This document shows positions 24,992 to 36,617 of a stretch of DNA of 64,000 nt, piece by piece (within the stretch, counting starts at the first letter, position 1; every line of letters begins with the position of its first letter). The DNA lies in contig NC_087062.1 of the NCBI RefSeq assembly GCF_963678635.1, positions 10,834,670 to 10,898,669 on the forward strand. Direction: 5' to 3'. This DNA is from Symsagittifera roscoffensis. Taxonomy: Eukaryota; Xenacoelomorpha; Acoela; Convolutidae. Made by a program: the position numbers and the translations under genes. The notes beneath the pieces were generated by a model. It was not told where the DNA came from. It worked only from the letters and a program-made list of their open reading frames with translations, and did no database searches.

Positions 24992-26280
24992 TTATTATTC
25001 ATGGAACTTCAATGCGGTTAGTTTCGGTTAAAACACTGAAAAGTAATTTTACACCAGTCGATAAAAAATGACTTAAGCTTTATTCAGTTAAAAAACCAAA
25101 GTTTACCTTAGCAATCATTTTTGTTTCACTTTGCGCGGTTCTGCAAAAAACCGCCATATTTGAGCACGTTTCTAGCTAGCTGTTCCATAATTCTTCATGA
25201 ACAAGTTGACTTATTTTGCTTTCTCACTCAATTTTTCACGCCTCCAGAAAAACATAATTTTCTGGCAAAACTTATAAACTACTTTTAACAAGTTTTCTAT
25301 CTGACTTTTATATCGGACCATAGGTAGTTTTTAAGAACAGTTCTTTTAAATGGAGCCACTCCTTTTTGTACTTCGCTGATTCGGGATACCGGCAAGTGGC
25401 GAATACCGTTTTTTTTTAACATTAAAGCTGTTTGTTTTTGAAACAAGTTAGTGTTAATTTCATTGAGCCATTATTATAATTTCATCATCATAGTCATTTG
25501 TTCTAAATTTGGCTTAATTTCTAATCTTAAAATGCTACTCGAAAAAGTACATTTAATTGTTTAATCCTTGCTAAGGATTTTGAGCACAAGTCATGCTTAC
25601 AATTCTACTCGGTTTAAATGTCTTCACAAAATAATCCATCAAATTGTTTGTACTGAAGAGAGATTTTAGAATTTTCACAGGCTGCATTGTGTTGTTTGGT
25701 ACAAGTAAAATTAACAAAAAGGATGCGCCAAGTGTCCAAGAACAGGCTCTTCAGGATCATGAGCTGCCGAGAACTGGTTGAGGACCATGATATCGAAAAG
25801 AATGTTTACGAAATATCAACACATTATCACAGGCAATTAACACGTTTTTAACACTTGAAGGATAAAAACAAAAACCGAGCCAAGCGAATAAACAATGAAG
25901 TTAAAAAAACTCGCCAAAACAGAAAGACTTTGGCGAAACTCATTAACTCTGAACTGAACGCCGATCTGACTGCCCATGAAAACAATTGATTTATGTTAAA
26001 AATATTTATAGACAAATTCGAAAACCCTGCAAAAACTCTAAAATCAAAAAGAATTTAAGAACATATTGAGTGTACCAATCCAGTAATTTATATGGTAAAA
26101 AATTGAAAAATTGCAATTGCTACCGCAGAACTCAATCAGAAAAGGTAAACATTCAAGCAGCTACATATCTTGCTACCCGCACAAAATTCTTTGTTTTTTT
26201 TTGTGTTTGAGGCCCTTAAAAACAGACTTTCAAACATCATAGTGTCCTCCCAACTACTTGTCAGTCGATAGTTTTGTGTG

Positions 26281-26664
26281 TCTTTCTTTCATACAAATTG
26301 CCGGTAGATTAGATTGGAACCAAAATATGAAATTATGAATATTAAGTGTACCGAGTGAGTGATAGTGACGCTGATTTGTTATTATGTCAAACAAGATCAA
26401 GGTTCGACAGAGAGACAACACGCACACAGGGCAACCGCAGAACTGCTCACCACTTCATAAAAGAACAAAACTGATGACAGCTCAAACAAATCGCAGAACA
26501 TAAGACAGAGACATGATAACATCTGCTACTGCTGCTGCTGCAGTTGCTAATTCATCAGCAGAATAACCATAGTCATTGCAGATAATGTCCCCATCTTTAA
26601 GGACAAAGAGACATCTGCTTGTCTATTGGTGGGGCCAAAAAGATGAGAGACTCAGAGACATAAG
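26281..26664 (+). repeat. 385-bp dispersed repeat, copy 2
   Basis: The partner of 23,979-24,364 in the same orientation, 2.3 kb away. It differs by scattered substitutions and a shortened CTG-rich stretch. Weaker similarity begins about 25 bp upstream of both copies (TCAGTCGA). Confidence 0.75.
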
Positions 26665-27772
26665 AAGCTGCATCCGTTCTTCACACATTAACTGATTTTA
26701 CTAACAAAACTAGCAAATTTAGGGTTCAAAATTTAGATTTTACCCTGCATTGCTACACCAAACAGTGTCTTTGAAATCATAATTTCACCTAAGTGCAATT
26801 CTTCTTTGGCTCTTTCCGATCATCTCCGACTTCTTCCCCAGTCTGGTAAAAAAATAAATAGTACCGCTACAATAGGAATTTTTGATTATGGAGAGAGGTT
26901 ATAATGGCGAAGATCCTCTCGTTCTTTTCGATCTAGAACAAATGGTATTATTATGAACTGTTTCGAGTCTTGTTTTTCTGAAAAGAATATAAGTTACCAC
27001 AGAGAAACAAAGGAAGACTTAACGCCTCTCTTCTCATACTTTATAACTCCTGAAAAACTAAAGAACCCATAACCTAAAAAGTCTCAAAAATCTCAAAAAA
27101 ATGTCCACAAAAATCGAAAAAATCTAAATAATATGCAATACATACAAGATGCGCAAAATAAAATAACTCATACTCAAGAAATTAAATATTGTTAGCTTGC
27201 CGTTTTATATACATTTTGTGTATGTAATGTTGCCTTCAAAAATTTTTGAGTATGTAGATGCACAGACTTTGAGTAGTAATTTTGGTCATATATTGGAACC
27301 GCTAAAAATTTTTGTCACTACCCTCAAAGTTGCCCAACAATCTTAAATATCAAAAACATACACATGGAAATGAAATTTCGAGAAAAAGTAAGGAGCTCGA
27401 AGCTTTTATATCCTGATTTTAAAATAACAAAAACGAAATTTTTTTTGGCGTTCAGATTTAAACTCGCAATTCAACAGAAACCGTATGAAATGAAAATTTC
27501 AAACAATTGACAAACAATTTATATTTCATTTTATTAACACAAAAAATAAATACTTAATCTATTCAACAAGAAATGACTTGAAAAATGTGATTTACTTTTA
27601 ATATCTAAAATAGAAGATAATTTTTGGTTTCGCAAATTGTGCATGTATGCTTCTTTGTGTCAAAACGTAGCTCAAAAAAAAGTTCTAGAAACTCAACAAC
27701 TTTTTAAAACTATATATTTGTCTTTGAAAATCATGAGATGATAAATTAAAACAATATGTCATTTTACTGCTC
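26665..27772. other. AT-rich non-coding DNA, nothing recognised
   Basis: No exon or bounded element supported. Confidence 0.4.
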
Positions 27773-27780
27773 ATTTGTCT

Positions 27781-27994
27781 GGCTCTTTTTCCTCCCCCCC
27801 CCCCCCCCCCACCTCACACGAGCATCTATTTTACGTTTACGGTGCAGCGAGTGGTTTTACAAGTTTAATTATGAAGATCAAATATGTTTGCCATGGCCTT
27901 ATTAGTCCGTATGCCGTCTTTCAAAACAATCTAATAATGTAAACAAACTAAACATTTGTAAAATTTTGCAGGTGGGGGAAAAAGAAAAAGAGCC
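27781..27994. mobile_element. hAT-type MITE with poly-C arm (copy 2)
   Basis: 214 bp with the same inverted ends (GGCTCTTTTTCCTCCCCC and GGGGGAAAAAGAAAAAGAGCC) and related interior (for example TTTAATTATGAAGA and AAATATGTTTG) as the copy at 9,386. It is flanked by a perfect 8-bp duplication ATTTGTCT (27,773-27,780 and 27,995-28,002). Two copies with different duplications show that the boundaries are real. Confidence 0.88.
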
Positions 27995-28002
27995 ATTTGT
28001 CT

Positions 28003-29136
28003 CATTGACAACTTTTCAAATATTTGTTGGCTATGTTTAAAACTTGCAAAAATTTTTTGTTCGGAACAATCTGTCCATGAGGTTATCTTTTTTCTATATA
28101 CGATACTATCATACTTTCAACCAGAAATGGTTGTAAGATTTATTCGAGGGGATGCAAGTTTTCAAAAAGTGTTCAAAAGTTTAGTCGACCTTTTTTGTAG
28201 GTTCGCCAATTTGATTTTACAAGCTCTCCCGAACAACTAAAAAACCCTTTTTTGGCCAACTTTTCAGGCCAAAAAGTTTGTGTAAAATCCCCCCAGTGCC
28301 GTGAAAATTTAGACGCTTCTGACACTACAAAAATTTTGGATGAAACTATATTAACACAATCTACAAAACATTCAATTCGTTAAGACTTTTAATTTTAAAG
28401 TTTTAGGGAATAATAAGGACTCTCAAAACTGATAAGCATGCTGCCTGCGAACAATCTGTTCCTAAAAAGCGGAAAACAAGCAACCGGAGAAACTAGGACC
28501 AATTAAAGCATGTATAGAACTACTTGATTCCCGATTTTTAAAAAAATCTGTAACAGCCGTCAAAACATATGTAACTGATCATTATGGGATTATGTCAAAT
28601 GCAAAATCTCGAATCAGTGAAACTGAACCACCTATTTTAAACTTCGATCATTTTAAATACTTGAATCGGAATCGTTTTAGAAAGAACTAAAGAAATCACC
28701 AAATCAAACAAAAACTCAGAAATAACTTCTTATCCGAACTAGAAAAGTCTCGAAGTACTGGGTTGATAATTATATGAAAAAAGTAGCATCAAAAAACAGC
28801 GGATGAATTTATTTTGTTTACAAAACTGGATTCACAGTGAGCAGATGAAAGTTTGAATCTCAAACCAAACTGGTTCGTAAATTATTGATTCACGAAAAGA
28901 CATGGGCGCTGACAAAAATAACCACTTCTCTGCAAATATTTGGAAGAAAAGGACCAGTAAAACTAAAACTGTTCAAAAAAATGTCACAACCAAAAAGCAA
29001 GTTAACTAAATGTCTTTTGAAGACGTTGGAACTTATAAAATCAATTATAATCGAGTAATAAAATCCAAATCCAGTTTAAATATGTGTGGACTTACTTCTT
29101 TTACTTTCCTGAGTTTTTTTTGTTTTACATGTTTCA
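28003..29136. other. Non-coding DNA; possible degenerate hAT-element remnant
   Basis: 28,140-28,320 has phrases reminiscent of copy A at 1,770 (AGCTCTCCCGAA, a TTTTTTGGCC-like core, a C run), but it is too diverged to bound. Otherwise nothing is recognised. Confidence 0.3.
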
Positions 29137-30080
29137 TCAATTCGGGTCTTCTACCGCTCCATCACACCTACTTGAAAATTTCATTTTTCAATGTGAGACA
29201 ACTATCCATTTACAAACTCAGGTTTTGATTTTTTTTCGAGTAATTTGAATCAGCACTGCTAACCACCTCGTAAAATCAATTTTATCACAGAAAAGTTTTT
29301 TAACAATAACGGGCGGTAGACGAGCACTCAAAGCCTCCATACATATAGATCTCTGATGACTACTACTCTTCCTTCCAGACACCTTTCCCGTCTCTTACTT
29401 TCTTTCTTGGGATGCACCACCTTTCTTCCTCACCTTTTTTCTACTCAAGGTAAGTCTATTTATTCAAATAAACTCAAACTGGGGGCTATTGTTTTGCGCG
29501 AAGAACCGAACGTGCAAAAAAATCTCAAGCAACCAGTGCCGTTCAAAATGTCAAAAATGCACTGATTTTATTGTTTATTTCTTTCGATATTTTGAATAAT
29601 GATTTGTGAATGCGTACAAGATTTTCGCGTGGAGGGATTCCTCACTAAAACTGTTTGTGATTCAATTTCATGTTTCCTTTTACTACAAATTCGTGATTTT
29701 TTTTTTGACAGAGTTTTTGGAACCTTACGTTTGACTTTTGCTGGATATCGGTGGCACAATCATTTTTAAATATTTTTTTTATTTTTTTTTTTACCAGAAG
29801 AGCGCTTAATGAAACTTTCAAAACTAGTTTCTTTTTTATAAAGCACATGTTTTCTAGCCTAGAGAACCAGTTTTTATACAACAAAAAAATTTGCTTGATT
29901 GCGTTACTCGCTCATTATTAGACTAAAATTTATACCATTTTTTTCAGGGGACAATTTTTTGTAAGTTTATTTAGGTCTCGTATCACAATTAAAAGTGTTT
30001 AATATGATATATCACTCGACCGATTCCAATGATTGTTAGTATACCTGATTTTTTTGTGGAAAAAGAAACAAAACTGAAAC
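29137..30080 (+). repeat. Tandem segmental duplication, unit 1
   Basis: Collinear with unit 2 from 30,191. Shared phrases include CAGCACTGCTAACCACCTCG, TTTAACAATAACGGGCGGTA, AAACTGGGGGCTATTGTT and ATGATATATC. The open frame at 29,356-29,565 ending near a GTAAGT is inside this repeat and is broken in unit 2, so I do not call it a gene. Confidence 0.75.
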
Positions 30081-30190
30081 ACACTATAATATAAGGGTCT
30101 GGAAAAAAAGTAGTAACATTCCGAATAATTTAAATTTGGCAAAAAAAAATTTTTTTCCGTCTTAAGTTTATAATTTTTTTTTATTTATTT

Positions 30191-31010
30191 TATCAATTTG
30201 GCTCTTTTATCACTCCACCACATCTATTTGAAAAATTTGAGACAACTTTTCTTTTACAAACTCAGGATTTGATTTTTTTCGAGTAATTTGAATCAGCACT
30301 GCTAACCACCTCGTAAAATCAATTGTGTCACAGAAAGTTTTTTAACAATAACGGGCGGTAGAAAATCACTCAATGCCTTCAGATCTTTGATGACTATTAC
30401 TCCTCTTTCCAGACACTTTTCCCGTCTCCTCCTATCTTTCTTGGGATGAACCACCTTTCTTTCTCGCCTATCTTCTGCTCAAGGTACCTCTATTCGTTCA
30501 ATTCAATTCAAACTGGGGGCTATTGTTCTGTGCGATGAACCGATTGCGCAAAAAATCTCCAGCAACCAGTGCCATTCCAAATGTCCAAAATGCACTGATT
30601 ATATTGTTTATTTCTTTCGAATTTTTGAATAACAATTTCTGATTGCGTACAAGATTTTCGCGTAGAGGANNNNNNNNNNNNNNNNNNNNNNNNNNNNNNN
30701 NNNNNNNNNNNNNNNNNNNNNNNNNNNNNNNNNNNNNNNNNNNNNNNNNNNNNNNNNNNNNNNNNNNNNNNNNNNNNNNNNNNNNNNNNNNNNNNNNNNN
30801 NNNNNNNNNNNNNNNNNNNNNNNNNNNNNNNNNNNNNNNNNNNNNNNNNNNNNNNNNNNNNNNNNNNNNTGTTCAAATGTTTTTCGAAGCAAGATTAAAA
30901 GGGCTGTGATATGATATATCGAGCAACCCATTTTGTTAATTATGTGTGGTAACTGATTTTGCTTGGAAAAAAGGAAAAAAGAAAAAAAAACTTAAACATA
31001 CTTGAATACA
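30191..31010 (+). repeat. Tandem segmental duplication, unit 2 (contains assembly gap)
   Basis: The second unit, diverged from unit 1 by many substitutions and small indels. It is interrupted by 200 N. The sequence resumes in collinear register at ATGATATATC (30,911, against 30,004 in unit 1). Confidence 0.7.
30670..30869. other. Assembly gap of 200 N
   Basis: Exactly 200 N, most likely a scaffold placeholder. By register with unit 1 the missing sequence should be near 330 bp rather than 200. The gap lies within a tandem duplication, a common cause of assembly failure. Confidence 0.95.
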
Positions 31011-31104
31011 AACTTGCTTCCCATTTTTCAAAATGTCGGAACATAAAAGAACCTTCTTTTGAAATTAATTTTTGAGGTTTTTAGTCTTTGCTATTTTTTG
31101 TTGT

Positions 31105-31754
31105 AACCTAATCCATTTCGAGAAAAAACGCGAGAACTTTAGAATTCGTTGCAAATAGCATATAAATTTTTAATTTTGCTTCGTGATTTAATGAAGTTTA
31201 TGCACAAAGGTTAAAAATGTGTTTTTTTTTTGTTGTCAAATGGAAATGCGATTGCATGGTGAAAATGACTTCACCGATTTTACGGCCAACAATCGAACAA
31301 AATTTAGACTGATTGTAACTTGGACTGGTTTTGGTGGATTTCAAATGATTTGTTGTTGCAAAAAAATTGTATGTTTTTGCGACTAAAATGATGTTGGTTC
31401 TTCAGATCGTTTGAGCACTGTTTAAACTTAATCCATTTCGAGAAAAAAACTACGAGATTTTAAAACTTGGTTGCAAATATTATACATAGTTTTAAAATTG
31501 CCTTTTGGTTTTTTGAGGTTTATGCACAAAGGTTAAAATCATGTACTTTTTGGTGGTCCACAGAAATCCGGTTGCCTGGCGAAAATAATTTTCACAAAAA
31601 TTCTGGCCAATAGTCAAACAAACTAAAAAAAAGTTCAGACTGGTTGTAGTTTGGAATGGTTTTTGGTGAATTTTCAAAACAATTTGATGTTGCAAATTTA
31701 TTTTTTTTCCGGTATTACGCTGACGTTGGCTCTGCACAATGTTTGAGCCTTGTT
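31105..31754 (+). repeat. Tandem duplication of a roughly 320-330-bp unit
   Basis: Unit 1 begins at 31,105 (TAATCCATTTCGAGAAAAAA) and unit 2 at 31,424. Both proceed through TTTATGCACAAAGGTTAAAA and a GCGA-AAAT phrase to GTTTGAGC. Identity is moderate, so this is an old duplication. No coding frame is conserved between units. Confidence 0.7.
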
Positions 31755-32354
31755 TTCATTATGTTCCAATGAACAAAATAAAACACACATTTCTAGGGCA
31801 AGTTTTCTGTAAAAGAGCATTGAAATTTGTAAATGTACCAATGGAGTTTTTCGCTGTTTTAATTTTTTTTATTTCATATCAAATCTCTTGCTCACAAACA
31901 GTTAAACTGTGCTCTCAAATAACCAAATTTCAAAAAATCGAATTTCAATGTGATATATTTTAAGATTCAAAAGTGGATATAAAATTTCAAACTCATTAGA
32001 ATGAAAAAGTTACCTATTGGACAAACGTTCTGCTCATGTGCAACAAATGTTCGGCTAATATGAACTAACTAAACAAACTATTCCCCCCCCCCTCCCCCCC
32101 CCCTAAAATATACCATGTGAATTATCTTTAATTTGAAACTAAATTGAAGTTTGCCTTTTGAACTAGTATAGTCGGTTACTAGTTCATAATGTTTATAAAA
32201 AACTCTAAATTAAAAAAAAAAACTTTAAAAAACTTTGTTTTGTTCTATTTTTTTGTGCGCGGTGACCTGAAAAAATATATAAAAGCCTAGTGAGTTAGTG
32301 AATTAGGCATATTTCAAAAAAGTACTGAAAAGTCCGCAAAATTTCAATTTTGTT

Positions 32355-32450
32355 TGCACAATCATTTTAAATTTTTTTTAACTCTTTTTTTTTTACCAGA
32401 AGAGCGCTGAAGGAATCTTTCAAAACTAGTTTTTTTTTTCAAGCACATAT
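32355..32450 (+). repeat. Third, partial copy of a piece of the 29,137 duplication unit
   Basis: It shares GCACAATCATTTT, TTTTTTACCAGAAGAGCGCT and CTTTCAAAACTAGTTT with 29,754-29,840. It abuts the hAT-type element that follows. Confidence 0.6.
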
Positions 32451-32454
32451 TTTT

Positions 32455-32791
32455 TTTAAAAATTTTGCCGACTGTTTTTTAGGTCGACTCAAAATGATTT
32501 TTCGAGCTTTCCCTAAGCAATATTTGCTGCAGGCAAAATTTTGAAAAAACAGTCCAAAAAAGCGTTTTTTTGGCACTTTTTGGAAAATTTTAACTAAAAA
32601 ATTGCGTTTTTTCGGCGCGCGCTCCTCACTCAAAAATAGCATATATTGGCGCCCAAGGCGCCTTTAGAAAAATTTTAGGGTCGGTCAGCCAAAAATGGAT
32701 TTTTTTCAAAGTACCAAAGGGGGGACCTTTTGGGTCGGCAGGGGGTCGAATCCCTGAGGGGGAGAAAGTGTCCCCCCTAAATCCGCCCCTG
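32455..32791. mobile_element. Non-autonomous hAT-type element (copy B, inverted)
   Basis: The right end is CCCCCCTAAATCCGCCCCTG, the inverse of a CAGGGGCGGATTTAGG terminus. The interior matches copy A (1,770-2,213) in reverse orientation, for example ATGATTTTTCGAGCT and GGCGCCCAAGGCGCCTTT. The left terminus is degraded or truncated, so no target duplication could be read. Confidence 0.6.
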
Positions 32792-33122
32792 TTCGAAACG
32801 ATGTTTCATAGAATCTTAGAGCTATAAAGGGAAACTTAACAGCTTAAACTGGGCTGCATAAAATCATCAAAATGTTTGGAGAAGTCTTATATTCAAAATG
32901 GCATATTCAAACCACAAACGATTTTTTTCATATCGCGTACCGCAAGGAAACGGCAAATAAAAGTGACAACATTTTTTCTGGGAAAAACTGAAACATTGTG
33001 CATATTCGTATCTACTATCGACAGTACTGATTGAAGCGATCCGCTGGCAGAGTAAAAACTCGAGAATTTCTTCTAATGATGCTGTAATCAGTTTGTGTGA
33101 GAACTTCTCAATATTTTCCTCA

Positions 33123-33269
33123 TTAGCGTGCCGAGGGGGGTCCCCTTTTGTATAATTTTACAATATCCATTTTTGGCTGACCGGCCTCAAAATTTTTTTC
33201 TAAGGGCACCGTCTTCGCCAACATAACTAAATTTAAGGGGGGAGCGCGCAGATAGTTTTTGACAAAATA
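33123..33269. mobile_element. Left half of a hAT-type element (copy C) split by BEL
   Basis: Phrases such as ATATCCATTTTTGGCTGACC, a CTCAAAATTTTTTTCTAAGG run and ATTTAAGGGGGGAGCGCG run parallel to copy A. The matching remainder resumes after the BEL element, at 63,342-63,420. The outermost left terminus is not clear. Confidence 0.55.
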
Positions 33270-33274
33270 GGCTC

Positions 33275-33422
33275 TATTCATGACCTGAATTGTCTCACAT
33301 GAATTAAAGAAAACTGCGGTAAAATTTTTTAATAATAGCATAATTTGTTCCGAACTAATGAGTAATAAATTTGACTTCATTAAAGTGGCTTTCAAGATAT
33401 GTTCATCAAATTGTCTTGAATA
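33275..33422 (+). repeat. BEL 5' LTR
   Basis: 148 bp, exactly the length of the 3' copy. The ends form a 6-bp inverted repeat TATTCA/TGAATA rather than the usual TG/CA. It is very short for an LTR and I recognise no TATA box. Confidence 0.88.
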
Positions 33423-33424
33423 TT

Positions 33425-33439
33425 TGGCGACCAAAATTG
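33425..33439 (+). promoter_or_regulatory. BEL primer binding site
   Basis: TGGCGACC begins 3 nt after the 5' LTR. TGG is the complement of the tRNA CCA end, and TGGCGACC is a common start of the site in BEL and gypsy elements. Which tRNA it matches cannot be settled here. Confidence 0.6.
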
Positions 33440-33535
33440 AAAAAGATATCGAAGTCTACAGTAAGTCAACAGGGACAACTCAGCCCCCCTCAACTTCAAG
33501 GCGCAGCCCAGGACACAACCAGCGGTTCTACCTCA

Positions 33536-33755
33536 AGTGCCATAGTCAGAGCCCAAGTGCCAATCTACCAAAAGTGCCATAGTCAGAGCCCAAGTGTCTG
33601 TCTACCAAGTGCCATAGTCAGAGCCCAAGTGCCGGTCTACCAAGTACCATAGTCAGAGCCCAAGTGCCGGTCTACCAAAAGTGCCATAGTCAGAGCCCAA
33701 GTGCCGGTCTACCAAGTGCCGGTCTACCAAGTGCCGGTCTACCTCAAGTGCCAAG
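33536..33755 (+). repeat. BEL leader minisatellite (about 36 bp, then 16 bp units)
   Basis: About five units built on AGTGCCATAGTCAGAGCCC followed by AAGTGCCGGTCTACC, then three shorter units consisting only of the AAGTGCCGGTCTACC half. It lies in the untranslated leader between the primer site and gag. Confidence 0.8.
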
Positions 33756-34526
33756 TCAGGCTAGATCCATTTCAAAAACATTTTTTTTCACATCCATTTT
33801 GTGCTTATGCTTGAAAACTATAGTGAATCTACAAAACTTCTAGACGAAAAACTGAAAAAAAAAACAGACCTGAGTAAATTTTTCAGTAAATCTCCCCCTC
33901 AATCATAAATCATTGTGCTTGTACTTGTCAGCCAAAACCCATACTGTGCTAAGCTTTCGTACAGTTTTTTTTTAACGAAATCTACAACCTCCAATGTGAA
34001 ATCTTAGTGCTGAATTGGTCAATTTGATTTTAATTCTCGGGGTATTAAGGTAGTACCTAAACACACAAAAAAAAATACTGATAGCCAAAACCCGATAGCC
34101 AAAATCTTCTAGCCCAAAACTAGCTGCTGCGAATTTTCAAAAGCCCATTTTTCCGAAACGTTTTCTTTAAACCCATAACTACAAAAGGTTTTACTAGCCA
34201 CATCTACAAAACTTTCTACAAAAATTTTGAAGGTCTCAAAATTTTTTACTCATTTGAACTTTAAAAAAAAAAAAGTTTCACCGCTTAGTCCTTAACCATA
34301 ATTAAAAAGCTCATAACTGCGTGAGCTGTAGCTCACTTTGTTTAATTAACCACCGGGTTAACCCTCTGGCTGGTTGACTTTAACAAAAAATTAAACGTAA
34401 CTTATAGTAAAAACTTTGAGAAAGCTCAGAATAAAAGCTTCATTACCGGAACTACTTTGCGATCGCTGCCATCCGAGCTCGTAAACTTTTAATACATATT
34501 TTCTACTCTTTGTACTACTTTCTTGA

Positions 34527-36617
34527 GTGGCTCCAACAAAGCCGACCTTACAACAGCTACTCAATCAATGGAGACGCCGCTACAGTACTTTCGAGGAGCT
34601 TGAGGAAGAAGTAACGAGGCAAATAGCCAACTCAAGCGAAATCGAGTACGTTAAACTCAGTTTTGAGGAGATAACCACTTGTTTTGATCTGCTTGATACG
34701 CTCGCAGACGACTTAGCCGCGTTTTTTACTCAGGAAGCACAAGACTGCCTCAACACTGCTTCAACGCTACGAAAACGAAAGTGCGACCTACTGATCAATG
34801 TTAGAAAATACGAAAAGGTCTTAACAAACGATGGTTCAGTTTCCACAAGGTCTAACAGCCCACTTAGAGTGCAAGGCACATCTGAAACAGCCAGTGTACC
34901 AGTAAGAAGCTCAAATACTACTGAAAACTTGGCCAACAACTTCATCAGTACTACGGCTGCCGACTTCTCAACTTACACATCCACCTACGGCTTGAGTTCA
35001 TTCGACTTAGACGCTCCCCAACGCTACAGTTTCCCACCTCTACCGGGAACCAACAGAGCTATGGATCAGACAGTCAACGGTGTCATCACTACTTCTACAA
35101 CTGATTTCAGATCAGTCTCACCGTCTGCAAACCCGTGTACTTTCAACTTTCGAGCTCCACGACGATACAACTTCTCGCCTCCACCAGTTTCCAATGAAAA
35201 TCACATTTGGAACGACAACTCAAGACTTGAAGCCCAGATGTCAACTGGCAATAATCGATATGGTCTGCTAACAACTTCAATTGCAAATAGTCCTGCTACT
35301 ACATCTGAACAGTTCGTTACCAACCACTTCAACGACCATCATAGGACTATCCTACAATCACACGAACAACAACGCAACAGCCTTTTCGATAATGAACAAA
35401 GACAAATCACCAACCACACTACCAGTCATCCGACCACTGCCATCAACTACAGTTTGAAAGGATTCAAATTGCCAGATATAAAACTACAAAAGTTTGACGG
35501 CAACCCACTGGAGTGGAACAACTGGTTCGAACTCTTCCAGACTGCGATTGGCAACAACCCACGCCTAAGCCCATTTGAAAAAATAACTTACTTGCAGTCA
35601 TTATGCACTGATAATGCTAAATCTTTAATAGAGAGCTACGGAACCAATTCTTCTCAGTATGAACAGGCAATACTTGAATCAGTGCGTAGATACGGTAACC
35701 CAAAAGATGTGGTGTCAGCGTTCATCAGGGAACTTGAAAAGTTTGACAAATTGATACTAAGCGAACCACAGGGTTTCATAAGATACGCTGCTTTCCTACG
35801 GAAACTAATCCACAACTTCGAACTCAACGGCTACACCGCTGATCTAAATTCTAGTAACCTGACTCGACTTGCTCGATCAAAACTCCCAGTAACTCTACTA
35901 ATGAAGTGGGAAGAACACTGCGTGCTGCACGATCTCGATTATGCTACACTCAAAGACTTGACGCACTACCTCAATAACTACTCGCGAGCATGCGAGAACC
36001 TGGACATAGACCCGTCGACTCCAAACCAAGCGGGACGAAATCGCCAACCTATGAAGCAACAACAAACCGACAGCCGACCCAACCAATTTACTTCTATGTC
36101 CAGGCAAAACTACGACAAATCTTCAGGCATATCAGCAAGACCAACAACTTTAACATGTCCAATAGATAACCAAGTTCACTACGTTGGAAAATGTCCGGAC
36201 TTTTTGAAACTTCCCGTAGATCAACGGGCAGAGCTGGTGAAGCAACATAAGCTGTGCTTCAACTGCTTAGGCCAACACAGATTTAGTGAATGCACATCGT
36301 CTAAGCGATGTTTCATCAACAACTGCGGAGGGAAACACCATTCAACTCTACACATCCAGAAAAAACCATTTCAAACGCACAACCAAAAATCAAATAACAT
36401 GCAGCTTGGCACTACAGTAACCAAGCCCTCGGAACAAGCTGAGGATCCAATCCAAAATATAAACATTATCAGAAATCAGTTACAATTTATGCCGGTAACA
36501 CTGTTTAACAATGGCATCAAACTAGATTGCTACGCCATACTCGACAACTGCAGCAGCTGCTCATATATCCTCAGCAAAACAGCTTCAGTGCAAACCAAGC
36601 CAACAACTACAGCTTAG
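34527..36617 (+). pseudogene. BEL gag and start of protease (broken)
   Basis: A 696-codon frame. Residues about 310-430 are a DUF1759-type Gag region (FDGNPLEWNNW motif). Near residues 545-615 lie cysteine-histidine clusters, including CFNCLGQHRFSEC. At the end comes a protease-like start (AILDN where the family usually has a D-[PTS]-G motif). The frame opens with GTG directly after an in-frame TGA. The context GTGGCTCC suggests a lost ATG, since the next in-frame ATG is about 178 codons in. The frame ends at a TAG (36,615) one base out of register with pol, so a one-base indel near 36,600 separates gag from pol, which BEL elements normally encode in one frame. Confidence 0.85.

Noticed and set aside
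29356-29565. Short frame ending near GTAAGT that could be a first exon
   Set aside because: It lies inside a tandem duplicated unit and is not preserved in the second unit.
30520-30931. Open frames running through the N gap
   Set aside because: They are open only because N codons are not read as stops.
33536-33755. CRISPR-like array
   Set aside because: The units are contiguous tandem repeats without unique spacers, in a eukaryotic retroelement leader.
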